Source of the DNA: Luteimicrobium sp042670205
GTDB taxonomy: Bacteria > Actinomycetota > Actinomycetes > Actinomycetales > Cellulomonadaceae
Length of the DNA stretch: 64,000 bases
Assembly (NCBI RefSeq): GCF_042670205.1
Contig: NZ_JBHUWD010000002.1
Coordinates: 62,001-126,000 of the forward strand
Direction: 5' to 3'
The position numbers and the translations under genes were made by a program. The notes below the pieces were generated by a model, which saw only the letters and a list, made by a program, of their open reading frames with translations, was not told the origin of the DNA and ran no database searches. Below, piece by piece: positions 1 to 9,400 of the stretch (positions within the stretch are counted from its first letter, which is position 1; the number at the start of each line of letters is the position of its first letter).

Positions 1-41
1 GGGGAGGCCTCGGGGTAGTGGAGCAGAATGGCGTAGCGCAT
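1..41 (-). CDS. YCII-like/DGPF-domain protein, N-terminus only
   Basis: Only the first codons lie in the window. The minus-strand ATG at 39-41 has an AGGAG ribosome binding site six bases upstream. The reading MRYAILLHYPEAS resembles the start of YCII-related (DGPF) proteins, small alpha/beta ferredoxin-fold proteins of poorly known function. It is divergent from the TetR gene at 231. Too little is visible for a firm call. Confidence 0.45.
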   Translation of the reverse strand, partial: MRYAILLHYPEAS

Positions 42-196
42 GGTCGTCTCCTGGGTCGTGTCGGTCGTGGGCGTGCTCGCCCTGGTAGCCCTGTGACGAT
101 CGTTGCGCCGCTCGATCGACACCGCGCTCCGGCGCGGGGCACCGGATCGGGGGTGTTCGCTCTCGGCGAACACGGGCAGATGACATCTGTCACTTG

Positions 197-214
197 TGAG
201 TGAGTGCTCACTCA
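197..214. promoter_or_regulatory. TetR-type palindromic operator
   Basis: Perfect inverted repeat TGAGTGAG-TG-CTCACTCA, 17 bases ahead of the TetR start at 231. This form is common for TetR regulators of ABC exporter operons. It probably mediates autoregulation and control of the downstream exporter genes. It also covers an in-frame upstream GTG (204), which argues for the start at 231. Confidence 0.75.
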
Positions 215-230
215 TTTAGTGTCGGCTGTC

Positions 231-929
231 GTGACCGAGACCGACGCAGCCCTCGGCCCACGGGCCGAGACGGCGGGAGCAGGGGTCGGGCGCAGCGGCC
301 GCGCGGCGCCGCTCCCTCCCGACGAGCGCCGCGCCGCCATCCTGCGTGCCGTCCGGCCCGTGCTCCTCGAGCGTGGTGTCGCCGCGACGACGCGCGAGCT
401 CGCCGAAGCCGCCGGGGTCGCCGAGGGCACGCTGTTCCGCGTCTTCGACGACAAGCTCAGCCTCATCGGCCAGGCGGCCTTCGTCGCGGCCGACCCGGCC
501 GACGCCGTGCCGGAGCTCGACGCGATCTCCCGCAGCCTGTCGCTGCGTGACCGGCTCGTGGCCGTCATGGAGATCGGGCTCGCGCGGATCGAGACCACCA
601 TGCGCTGGTTCGGGATCCTCCACGAGCTCGGCCGCATCGACCCCCGGCCCCAGGCCGAGCGCGAGGCCGCGGGTCGCGAGGGCTGGGCGCAGTGGACCAG
701 CCGCCAGGCCGACGGCGAGGCACAGGTGCGCGCCGCCGTCGAGCGGGTGATCGGTCCCGACCCCGGCCTCCGGGTGAGCCGCGCCCGCGCCGTCGAGCTC
801 TTCAACCTCCTGCTCGTCGGCTCGTCCATGCGCGTGATCGACGCACGCCGCCGCGGCGCGGAGGTCGAGCTCATCGACGCGGCCGAGCTCGTCGACCTCT
901 TCCTCGACGGCGTCGCGCACCGCACCTGA
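231..929 (+). CDS. TetR/AcrR family transcriptional regulator
   Basis: A regulator of 232 residues with an N-terminal helix-turn-helix (about residues 30-75) in the typical TetR pattern: TTRELAEAAGVAEGTLFRVF, then a helical ligand-binding domain. GTG at 231 is chosen because the in-frame GTG at 204 lies inside the palindromic operator. The gene is followed 60 bases later by two ABC exporter genes on the same strand, so it most likely represses them and itself and responds to a substrate of the exporter. The ligand cannot be read from the sequence. Confidence 0.85.
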   Translation: MTETDAALGPRAETAGAGVGRSGRAAPLPPDERRAAILRAVRPVLLERGVAATTRELAEAAGVAEGTLFRVFDDKLSLIGQAAFVAADPADAVPELDAISRSLSLRDRLVAVMEIGLARIETTMRWFGILHELGRIDPRPQAEREAAGREGWAQWTSRQADGEAQVRAAVERVIGPDPGLRVSRARAVELFNLLLVGSSMRVIDARRRGAEVELIDAAELVDLFLDGVAHRT

Positions 930-989
930 GAAGCCGCACCCGGCACGCCCTGAACCGGAACCACCCCGTCCGACCCCTTGGGAGCCCTG

Positions 990-2723
990 ATGCTCGTCCC
1001 GCTGCTCCGGCAGTTCCTCTCCCGGTACGGCAGACCGATCACGCTGCTGCTCGTCTTCCAGCTCGTGCAGACGATCGCGGCGCTGTACCTGCCCACCCTC
1101 AACGCCGACATCATCGACAAGGGCGTCGCCCAGGGTGACACCGGCTACATCTGGCGCGTCGGCGCCATGATGCTCATGGTCACGCTCGTCCAGGTCGCGT
1201 GCACGATCGCCGCAGTGTTCCTCGGCGCGCGCGTCGCGATGGGCTTCGGGCGCGACGTGCGCCGCGCCCAGTTCGTGCAGGTCGAGTCGTTCTCCCAGCA
1301 GGAGATCGGGACCTTCGGGGCGCCGTCGCTCATCACGCGCGCGACGAACGACGTGCAGCAGGTCCAGATGCTCGTCCTCATGAGCCTGACGATCATGGTC
1401 ATGGCGCCGATCATGATGATCGGCGGCGTGATCCTCGCGCTCCAGCAGGACGTGCAGCTCTCGTGGTTGCTGCTCGTGATCGTCCCGGTCCTCGCCGCCG
1501 TCGTCGGGCTGATCATCTCGCGCATGGTCCCGTACTTCCGCGCCATGCAGAAGAAGATCGACACCATCAACGGCGTCCTGCGCGAGCAGATCTCCGGCAT
1601 CCGCGTGATCCGTGCGTTCGTCACCGAGCCGCGCGAGCGACGCAAGTTCGGCGACGCGAACACCGACCTGTACGACACGTCGGTGCGGGCCGGCCGCCTG
1701 ATGGCGATGATGTTCCCCGCCGTCATGCTCGTCATGAACCTGTCGACCGTCGCCGTGATGTGGTTCGGCGGGCACCGGGTCGACTCGGGCGGGATGCAGA
1801 TCGGCGCCCTGACCGCGTACCTCAGCTACATCATGTACATCCTCATGGCCGTCATGATGTCGACCTTCATGTTCATGATGGTCCCGCGCGCCTCCGTCGC
1901 CGCCGAGCGCATCCGCGGCGTCCTCGACACGGACGCGTCGGTCGTCGAGCCGCTGCAGCCGCGCACCGGCACCGAGCACGCGGGCGTCGTCCGGTTCGAG
2001 CACGTGAGCTTCGCGTACCCGGGTGCCGAGAAGCCCGTGCTCCACGACGTCACGTTCGAGGCGCTGCCGGGCCGCACGACCGCGATCATCGGCTCGACGG
2101 GCTCCGGCAAGTCGACCCTCCTCAACCTCGTGCCCCGGCTCTACGACGTCACGGACGGTGCCGTCCTCGTCGACGGCGTCGACGTGCGGGACCTCGCGGG
2201 CGAGGACCTGGGTGCGCTGCTCGGGCTCGTGCCGCAGAAGGCCTACCTGTTCACGGGGACGATCGCCGACAACCTGCGCTACGGCAAGCCCGACGCGACC
2301 GACGAGGAGATGTGGACGGCGCTCGAGGTCGCGCAGGCCCGGGCGTTCGTCGAGGAGCTGCCGGACGGTCTCGCCTCGGCGGTCGCCCAGGGGGGCACGA
2401 ACTTCTCGGGCGGACAGCGGCAGCGCCTCGCGATCGCGCGCGCCGTGGTCCGGGACCCGCGCGTGTACCTGTTCGACGACTCGTTCTCAGCGCTCGACTA
2501 CGCGACCGACGCGGCGCTGCGGGCCGCCCTGCGGCCGCGGACCACGCGGTCGACCGTGATCGTCGTCGCGCAGCGCGTCGCGACCATCCGCTACGCGGAC
2601 CAGATCGTCGTGCTCGACGAGGGCCGCGTCGTCGGGACCGGGACGCACGCCGAGCTCCTCGAGACGTGCGAGACCTACCAGGAGATCGTCTACTCGCAGC
2701 TGTCGGTGGAGGAAGCAGCATGA
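990..2723 (+). CDS. ABC exporter half-transporter, subunit with degenerate ATP site
   Basis: 577 residues: an N-terminal type IV exporter membrane domain (about 1-310, six helices) and a C-terminal ATPase. Walker A is GSTGSGKST and the signature is FSGGQRQR. The Walker B end reads LFDDS, so the catalytic Glu is Asp, and the switch His is Gln (VAQR). With the partner at 2720 this matches heterodimeric exporters of the TM287/288 or TmrAB kind, with one dead and one working ATP site. The start ATG at 990 has GGAG five bases upstream. The stop overlaps the next start as ATGA. The likely role is drug, lipid or peptide export; the substrate is unknown. Confidence 0.88.
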   Translation: MLVPLLRQFLSRYGRPITLLLVFQLVQTIAALYLPTLNADIIDKGVAQGDTGYIWRVGAMMLMVTLVQVACTIAAVFLGARVAMGFGRDVRRAQFVQVESFSQQEIGTFGAPSLITRATNDVQQVQMLVLMSLTIMVMAPIMMIGGVILALQQDVQLSWLLLVIVPVLAAVVGLIISRMVPYFRAMQKKIDTINGVLREQISGIRVIRAFVTEPRERRKFGDANTDLYDTSVRAGRLMAMMFPAVMLVMNLSTVAVMWFGGHRVDSGGMQIGALTAYLSYIMYILMAVMMSTFMFMMVPRASVAAERIRGVLDTDASVVEPLQPRTGTEHAGVVRFEHVSFAYPGAEKPVLHDVTFEALPGRTTAIIGSTGSGKSTLLNLVPRLYDVTDGAVLVDGVDVRDLAGEDLGALLGLVPQKAYLFTGTIADNLRYGKPDATDEEMWTALEVAQARAFVEELPDGLASAVAQGGTNFSGGQRQRLAIARAVVRDPRVYLFDDSFSALDYATDAALRAALRPRTTRSTVIVVAQRVATIRYADQIVVLDEGRVVGTGTHAELLETCETYQEIVYSQLSVEEAA

Positions 2724-4780
2724 GCGACCAGAGCACCACCCCGAGCGAGCAGGACAGCACGGCCGCGCGGCCGGCAGTCGCGGAGCGCCCGGCCGTCCCG
2801 CGGGGGCCGCGGCGGGGCCCTGGTGGCGGCGGCCCCTTCGGCGGGATGGGCATGCCCGCCGAGAAGGCCATGAACTTCGGTCCCTCGCTGCGCCGGATCG
2901 CGCGCTACCTCGGCGGCGAGCGGTGGCGCGTCGTCCTCGTGGCGCTCATGACCGTGGCGTCGGTCGCCGCAGCCGTCGCCGGTCCCAAGCTCCTCGGTTC
3001 GGCCACGAACGTCATCTTCGACGGCGTCACCTCCAAGATGCTGGCGCAGTACTTCCCGGCGGGCACGACGTCGGCCGAGGCCGCGCAGGCGCTGCGCGAC
3101 CAGGGCCAGACCACCCAGGCCGGGCTCGTCGAGTCGATGAAGGGGCTCGTCGTCGGGCACGGCGTCGACTTCCACCGGCTCGCCGTCATCATCGGCTGGG
3201 TGATCGTGGTCTACGTGGCCGCGTCGGTGTTCCAGTGGATCGCGGGCCGCGTCACGACGATGGTCGTGCAGAACACGGTCCGGCGGCTGCGCGACGAGGT
3301 CGAGGCCAAGCTGCACCGGCTGCCGCTCGCGTACTTCGACAAGCAGGCGCGCGGGGAGATCCTGTCGCGCGTCACGAACGACATCGACAACGTCGCCCAG
3401 TCCATGCAGCAGACGTTGTCGCAGCTCGTCAACGCGGTCCTCACCGTCGTCGGCGTGCTCGTCGTGATGTTCTGGATCTCGCCGCTCCTCGCGGTCATCG
3501 CGCTGGCCACCGTCCCGGTCTCGGTGTGGCTCGCGACGGCCATCGCGAAGCGGTCCCAGCCGCAGTTCATCCAGCAGTGGGCGAGCACCGGGCGCCTCAA
3601 CGCCCACATCGAGGAGATGTTCACGGGGCACACGCTGGTCAAGGTCTACGGGCACCAGCGCAGCGCCATCGAGGACTTCGACGCCGAGAACGAGGGCCTG
3701 TACAAGGCGAGCTTCAAGGCGCAGTTCATGTCGGGGATCATCCAGCCGGCCATGGGCTTCGTCGGGAACCTCAACTACGTGCTCGTGGCCGTCGTCGGCG
3801 GGCTCAAGGTCGCGACCGGGCAGATGAGCCTCGGCGACGTGCAGGCGTTCATCCAGTACTCGCGCCAGTTCACCCAGCCGCTCACGCAGGTCGCGTCGAT
3901 GATGAACCTGCTGCAGTCGGGCGTGGCGTCGGCCGAGCGGGTGTTCGAGCTGCTCGACGCCGACGAGCAGACCCCGGACCCGGTCCAGGCCGCCGCGGTC
4001 GGGCCGGTGCGCGGTCGGGTCGCGTTCGAGGACGTGTCGTTCAGCTACACGCCCGACGCGCCGCTCATCCAGCATCTCGACCTCGTCGTCGAGCCCGGCC
4101 AGACGGTCGCGATCGTCGGGCCGACCGGGGCGGGCAAGACGACGCTCGTCAACCTCGTCATGCGGTTCTACGACGTGGACGCGGGCCGGATCACGCTCGA
4201 CGGCGTCGACACGCGCGACATGACGCGCGCCGACCTGCGGTCGAACGTCGGGATGGTGCTCCAGGACACCTGGGTGTTCAAGGGCACGATCGAGGAGAAC
4301 CTGCGGTACGGGATCCGCGACGGCCGGACCGTCGACGAGGCCGAGTTCGTCGCGGCCACGGAGGCGACCCACGTCGACGGGTTCGTCCGGACCCTGCCCG
4401 ACGGGTACGCGACCGTGCTCGACGACGAGGGCTCGTCCGTGAGCGCGGGGGAGAAGCAGCTCCTCACGATCGCTCGCGCGTTCCTCGCCGACCCGCCGAT
4501 CCTCATCCTCGACGAGGCCACCAGCTCGGTCGACACCCGCACCGAGCTGCTCGTCCAGAACGCGATGAACGCGCTGCGCCGGGGCCGGACGTCGTTCGTG
4601 ATCGCGCACCGGCTGTCCACGATCCGCGACGCCGACACCATCCTCGTAATGGAGCACGGCTCGATCGTCGAGCAGGGGTCGCACGACGACCTGCTCGCCG
4701 CCGGCGGGGCGTACGCGCGGCTGTACGAGAGCCAGTTCGCGGGCGCGGTCGAGGAGGAGGGCGACGTCGTCGCGGGGTGA
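2720..4780 (+). CDS. ABC exporter half-transporter, subunit with consensus Walker B
   Basis: 686 residues. A Pro/Gly-rich cytoplasmic N-terminus (about 1-55) precedes the membrane domain (about 60-400), which has a long extracytoplasmic loop around residues 95-145. The ATPase has Walker A GPTGAGKTT, Walker B ILILDEATSS with the catalytic Glu, and the switch His (IAHR). Its signature is SAGEKQ instead of SGGQ, the usual complement of a partner with a degenerate Walker B. The start overlaps the stop of the previous gene by 4 bp, so the two are translationally coupled and should form a heterodimer. A strong hairpin follows the stop. Confidence 0.88.
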   Translation: MSDQSTTPSEQDSTAARPAVAERPAVPRGPRRGPGGGGPFGGMGMPAEKAMNFGPSLRRIARYLGGERWRVVLVALMTVASVAAAVAGPKLLGSATNVIFDGVTSKMLAQYFPAGTTSAEAAQALRDQGQTTQAGLVESMKGLVVGHGVDFHRLAVIIGWVIVVYVAASVFQWIAGRVTTMVVQNTVRRLRDEVEAKLHRLPLAYFDKQARGEILSRVTNDIDNVAQSMQQTLSQLVNAVLTVVGVLVVMFWISPLLAVIALATVPVSVWLATAIAKRSQPQFIQQWASTGRLNAHIEEMFTGHTLVKVYGHQRSAIEDFDAENEGLYKASFKAQFMSGIIQPAMGFVGNLNYVLVAVVGGLKVATGQMSLGDVQAFIQYSRQFTQPLTQVASMMNLLQSGVASAERVFELLDADEQTPDPVQAAAVGPVRGRVAFEDVSFSYTPDAPLIQHLDLVVEPGQTVAIVGPTGAGKTTLVNLVMRFYDVDAGRITLDGVDTRDMTRADLRSNVGMVLQDTWVFKGTIEENLRYGIRDGRTVDEAEFVAATEATHVDGFVRTLPDGYATVLDDEGSSVSAGEKQLLTIARAFLADPPILILDEATSSVDTRTELLVQNAMNALRRGRTSFVIAHRLSTIRDADTILVMEHGSIVEQGSHDDLLAAGGAYARLYESQFAGAVEEEGDVVAG

Positions 4781-4784
4781 GCCG

Positions 4785-4830
4785 CGCACGACGACGCCGG
4801 GCGGGCGAACCCGTCCGGCGTCGTCGTGCG
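4785..4830 (+). terminator. Hairpin terminator after ABC exporter operon
   Basis: A perfect 16-bp GC-rich stem (4785-4800 pairs with 4815-4830) with a 14-base loop, five bases after the stop of the exporter gene. There is no clear U-tract, as is common in high-GC actinobacteria. The rest of 4831-5037 shows no gene I can support. Confidence 0.7.
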
Positions 4831-5037
4831 TGGGCGCGGCGCGTCAGCAGCTGCCGCCGTCGCTCCACACGTCCTGGCTGTTCGCGCCGGGCACGTCACC
4901 CTGCGTCCACCACCTCGCGGTCCAGCGGTGGCCACCGTAGGAGACCGCTCGACGCTAGGGAGGGGCCAGGACCCCCGACAATCGGGGAGAGCACGTAGAT
5001 CGGCGGCCGCGCGTACGCAGTCGCGCGTACCCCGGTG

Positions 5038-5100
5038 GTGACGCCGCGGTCGCCGACGGTGACGCCGCGTTCGCCGACGGTGACGCCGCGTTCGCCGACG
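5038..5100. repeat. Three tandem 21-bp repeats
   Basis: Three direct copies of a 21-bp unit (5038-5058, 5059-5079, 5080-5100). The second and third are identical and the first differs at one base. They end 40 bases before the MFS start. There are no unique spacers, so this is not CRISPR. A regulatory role or simple slippage are both possible. Confidence 0.8.
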
Positions 5101-5140
5101 GTGGCGCGGGACGGGTTCGCCGGCGTGCGACCATTCTCCG

Positions 5141-6370
5141 GTGGGTCTGCGCGCGTATCGAGAGGTCCTGCGCGAGCCGCAGCTGAGGCGACTGATCGCC
5201 GTCGCGATGGTCGCCCGCATCCCCAACTCCGCGGCCGCCCTCGTCCTCACGTTGCACGTCGTCCAGACCCTGCACCGCTCGTACGCCGAGGCGGGGATCG
5301 TGGCGACGGCCGCCACGGTCGGCATGGCGCTCGGCTCGCCCTGGCGTGGCCGGCTCGTCGACCGGGTGGGCCTGCGTCGCGCGGTCTGGCCGTCGGTCGT
5401 CGCGGAGCTCGTGATCTGGCCGCTGGCCGGCGTCGTCCCGTACGCGGCGCTGATCCCGCTCGCGGTGGTCGGCGGGCTGCTCGCGCTCCCGATCTTCACG
5501 GTCGTGCGGAAGTCCATCAGCGTGCTCGCGCCCGAGGGGCAGCAGCGGTCGGCGTACGCGCTCGACTCCATCGCGACCGAGCTCGTCTTCATGGTCGGCC
5601 CGGCGGTCGGGGTCGCCGTCGCGACCCACGTCGGGACAGGCGTGGTCCTGGCCGCGATCGGCGTCGCCGTCTCCGGTGCCGGGATCGTCCTGCTCGTGTT
5701 CGACCCGCCCACGCGCGCCGACCAGGTCGTCCGGGCGACGTCGCACTCGGCGGATCCGGTGTCGCAGTCGGCGGAGACCGCGCCGCGTCCGCGGCGGCTG
5801 TCGTGGCTCACGCCGACGGTCGCGGCGGTCCTGGCGGCGTCGTCGGGCGCGACGATCGTCCTGGTCGGCACGGACCTCGCGATCCTGGCGCACCTGCGCG
5901 CGAACGACCAGGTCGGGTCGCTCGGGCTCGTGTACTTCGCGTGGTGCCTGGGCTCGGTCGTGGGCGGGCTGGCCTACGGGTCGCGGCACCGCGCGACGAG
6001 CTCGATGCTCCTGCTCCTCGCGCTGGGTGCGCTGACCGTGCCGATGGGCCTCGCGCACTCGGTGGTGGGCCTCACGCTGCTCGCCTTCGTCGCCGGCCTC
6101 CCGTGCGCGCCCGTGATGACGGCGACGGCCGAGGAGATCGCGCGCATGGTGCCGGAGGAGCGGCGCGGCGAGGCGATGGGCTGGCAGGGCACCGCGTTCA
6201 CGGTGGGCAGCGCGATCGGCTCGCCGCTGCTGGGGCTCGTCATCGACGCGGCGGCGCCGTGGGTGGCGTTCGTCGCCGCGGGCGGTGCGGGCGTGCTGAT
6301 CGCCGTCGCCGGCCTCGCGGTCAAGCGCGCGCGGCGGGGTGCGGACCCGCAGGGCGAGCTCCGTCTCTGA
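5141..6370 (+). CDS. MFS transporter
   Basis: 409 residues with about twelve hydrophobic segments in two halves, separated by a polar loop around residues 190-220. A GRLVDRVGLRR segment between helices 2 and 3 matches the cytoplasmic loop motif of major facilitator proteins. The GTG start is the first plausible one after the tandem repeats. No neighbour fixes the substrate; drug or metabolite efflux is likely. A hairpin at 6421 separates it from the convergent glycosidase gene. Confidence 0.82.
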   Translation: MGLRAYREVLREPQLRRLIAVAMVARIPNSAAALVLTLHVVQTLHRSYAEAGIVATAATVGMALGSPWRGRLVDRVGLRRAVWPSVVAELVIWPLAGVVPYAALIPLAVVGGLLALPIFTVVRKSISVLAPEGQQRSAYALDSIATELVFMVGPAVGVAVATHVGTGVVLAAIGVAVSGAGIVLLVFDPPTRADQVVRATSHSADPVSQSAETAPRPRRLSWLTPTVAAVLAASSGATIVLVGTDLAILAHLRANDQVGSLGLVYFAWCLGSVVGGLAYGSRHRATSSMLLLLALGALTVPMGLAHSVVGLTLLAFVAGLPCAPVMTATAEEIARMVPEERRGEAMGWQGTAFTVGSAIGSPLLGLVIDAAAPWVAFVAAGGAGVLIAVAGLAVKRARRGADPQGELRL

Positions 6371-6420
6371 CGCCGCGCGCGGCTCGACGTCACGCGCCCG
6401 GCCGCACCGACCGGTCCGCC

Positions 6421-6457
6421 GGAGACGACGCGCCCGCGGGTCGAGCGCGTCGTCTCC
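6421..6457. terminator. Bidirectional hairpin terminator
   Basis: A 13-bp perfect stem (6421-6433 with 6445-6457) and 11-base loop between the convergent MFS and GH65 genes. It can serve both. Confidence 0.65.
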
Positions 6458-6467
6458 AGCCGGCCGG

Positions 6468-9400
6468 CTACCTCAGGTTCGCGACCCCGACCGTCACCGA
6501 GGCGCTCGTGGCCCGGCGGTACCGCTCGCCCGAGACGGACGCCCGCGCCGTGGCCGCCTTGAGGACGCGGAACGTCATGGCGGAGGGGGGCGAGGTCACG
6601 GCCCGTCCCGAGCCGGTGGCGGGCAGCGCTGCCGTCACGCGGGCGTAGGTGCCCACGGGCAGCAGCGCGGGCAGGGCGAGGGTGGCCCGCCCGTCGGCGG
6701 CGGTGGTCGCGGTGCCGAGGACACGACCCGCGGAACGGAAGGTGACGGTGCCGTGGGCGCCCGTGACCACGGTGCTCACGGTGGCCGGGCTCGGGGAGCC
6801 GTAGACCTGGGACGCGGACGAGAACACCGGTGCGGACAGGGACGCCGGGTCGCCGGGGCTGACCGCCAGCGTGGCGATGGACGCGCGGGCGGTGCCGGTC
6901 GCGGTGTAGCGGACGTACCGCACGGGACCGCTCGGGTCGACCGCGACGCTCGAGGTGGCCGCCGCGCCCGCGTCCACGGCGCCCTCGGGGTGCCACGACC
7001 GCCCGTCCCGGGAGACGTCGATCGTGTACGGCGTCGTGGAGCCCGAGCCCGACGTCACCGCCACCTCCTTCACGTGCTTCGCAGCGCCCAGGTCGACCGT
7101 CAGGGACGCGCCGGTCCCGGTGGCCCTCCACGAGGTCGTGGCCGACCCGTCGACGGCACCGACGGCCGGGTAGCTCAGGTCCGTGGACGTCGCGGAGACG
7201 CGACCCAGCTGGGCGAGGTCGCCCGAGACGGCCAGGTCGGGCCGGTTCGTGGCGACCGTGAGGGGGGCGTGCGCCGACACCCGGTACGACCTGCCGGCGA
7301 CCGTGACGGGCATGGTCGAGCCCCCGGTCAGGGTGACCGTCGTGGTCTTCGGGCCGATCGCCACGTCGTAGGTCCGCCCCTGCCACTTCAGGCCCCGGAG
7401 CGTGACCCCGTCCAGGTCCATGGTGAGCGACGGGTCCAGCACCACCGAGCGCGCGTCCCACCGCAGCCCGGAGTACCCGTACAGGAACTCCTGCAGGAAC
7501 CCGCCCGCACCCGTGGTGAAGGTGAACGCGCCGCCCGTCCGGGTCTCGGAGAACTGGTAGAAGGGCGCGCGCATGAACGCGTCCACGCTCCGCTGGGTGT
7601 AGTAGGCCGCCGAGCGGCCCGGGACCTGGAGGTCCAGGGTGTCGATCATGTGGATCGCGTCCGTCATCGACGGCCCGCCCAGGTCGGCGCGCGGCGCGTA
7701 GTAGTCCAGGTTCGCCAGCGCCGTCTTCGGGGTCACGACCTTCGAGGCCCACGGGTACTGCAGCATCACCGTGTCGGCCTGCTTGATGGTCTGGCCGGCG
7801 TAGGAGTCGTCCTGCTTGATCACCCCCGTGCCGGGGTCCGTCGTGATCGACCTCTCGAGGCCGTCGGCGATCGATGCCCACGCGGGGTCCGCGGTGCCGC
7901 CCACGAGCCCGGCGGCGGTCGCGGCGATCCGCAGCACCTCCGCGGCGCTCGCGTTCGTGTAGGCGTTGTCGTCGACGCCTTCGCGGTACTCGTCCGGGCC
8001 GATGACGTCGTTGATCGAGTAGGACCCGTCGCCGTTGTCCTCGGCGCGCGAGGCCCAGTACCGGGCCACGCCCTCGATGACGGGCCAGCCCTTCGTGGTC
8101 AGCCAGCCGCGGTCTCGGGTCGCCAGGTAGTACTGCCACTGGGCGAGCGCGACGTCCGAGGAGACGTGCAGCTCGTAGGTGCCGGTCTGGCAGCACGACG
8201 GCGTCGCCTCGGCCCCGGTCAGCGCGCTCTCCCAGGGGAACCTCGCGCCGGTGTCGCCGAACCTCGCGGCGTTGTCCTCCGCCGCGCCGAGGCGCTCATA
8301 GCGGTACTCGTTGGCGCTCGCGGCGATCTCGGGGTGCTGGGCCAGCAGCGACGGGTACATCCACGTCTCGGTGTCCCAGAACGTGTGGCCGTTGTAGCCG
8401 TTGGACGACAGGCCTCCGGGGGCGAGGCTCCACGAGCTGCCCTCGCGGATGCTCGCGAGCAGGTAGAACTCGCTGGCGCGGACCTGCTCCTGCAGGGTGG
8501 GGTCGCCCTTGATCACGATGTCCGACGTCCAGACCTCGGCCCAGGCCCGCGCGTTGGCGGCCGCGGCCGCGCCGTAGCCGTCGTCCGCCGCGTCCTGGGC
8601 TGCCGTGCGCGCGGCGTGGAGCGGGTCGGCGACGCCGTCCTCCTCGACGACCGCGCCGACGTACTTCGTGACCGTGTAGGTCTTGCCCGTCTTCACGGGG
8701 AACGACGCGCTCTGCCCGGCGGAGCTCGCCGTGCCCTGCCCGACCTCCTCGATCGTGGCGCCGCGGGGGGCCTCGAGCCGAGCGGCGAGCCCGGCCGTGA
8801 CCCCGGTGCCCGAGGCCTCGACCTCCTCGTACGTCTCGGCGTCCGGGCCGGAGGTGCCGCGCGAGACCTCCGAGACCAGCGAGCCGACGCCCGTCGCGTC
8901 GAACTGCCCGACGACCCGGGCCGTCCCGGTCCAGCGAGGCGTGAGCGTGAGCCGCACCAGGCCCACGGAGGGGTCGGCTCGGTCCGCGATCACGTCGTAC
9001 CGCACGTGGGCGCGCTTGCCGTCGGGAGCGTTCCAGTCGTACTCGGTCGTGACCGTGCCGGTGCGCAGGTCGAGCGACTGCTGGTAGCCGCCGACGGTGC
9101 CGCCGCCGTCGAGGAACGTCGTGCCCGTCGCGACGACCGCGACCGAGTCGAGGTTCACCTTGCAGGAGTCACCGTCGGCGCACGCGACGGCGACGTCGTC
9201 GGACCCGGCGGACAGCGTCACGGGGACCGTCACCGTGCCCCAGGCGTCCCAGCCTCCGGTGACCGGGAGGGAGACCTGCCGGGCGGAGCCGTTCACGGTG
9301 AGGGTCAGCGTCTCCGTCCCGGACCTCCCGTTCGCGTAGCGCAGCTGGAGGTCGGACGTGCCGGCGGGGACGTTCTCGACCGTGAAGGCAGCGGTCGACC

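Noticed and set aside
216..2045. Long minus-strand open frame opposite the TetR and ABC genes
   Set aside because: Low-complexity His/Asp/Arg-rich translation with no domain; a typical antisense shadow in very GC-rich DNA. The same holds for long minus-strand frames at 2690-4789, 47369-49549 and 61417-63483.
5038..5100. CRISPR-like repeat array
   Set aside because: The units are directly adjacent without spacers and no cas genes are near.
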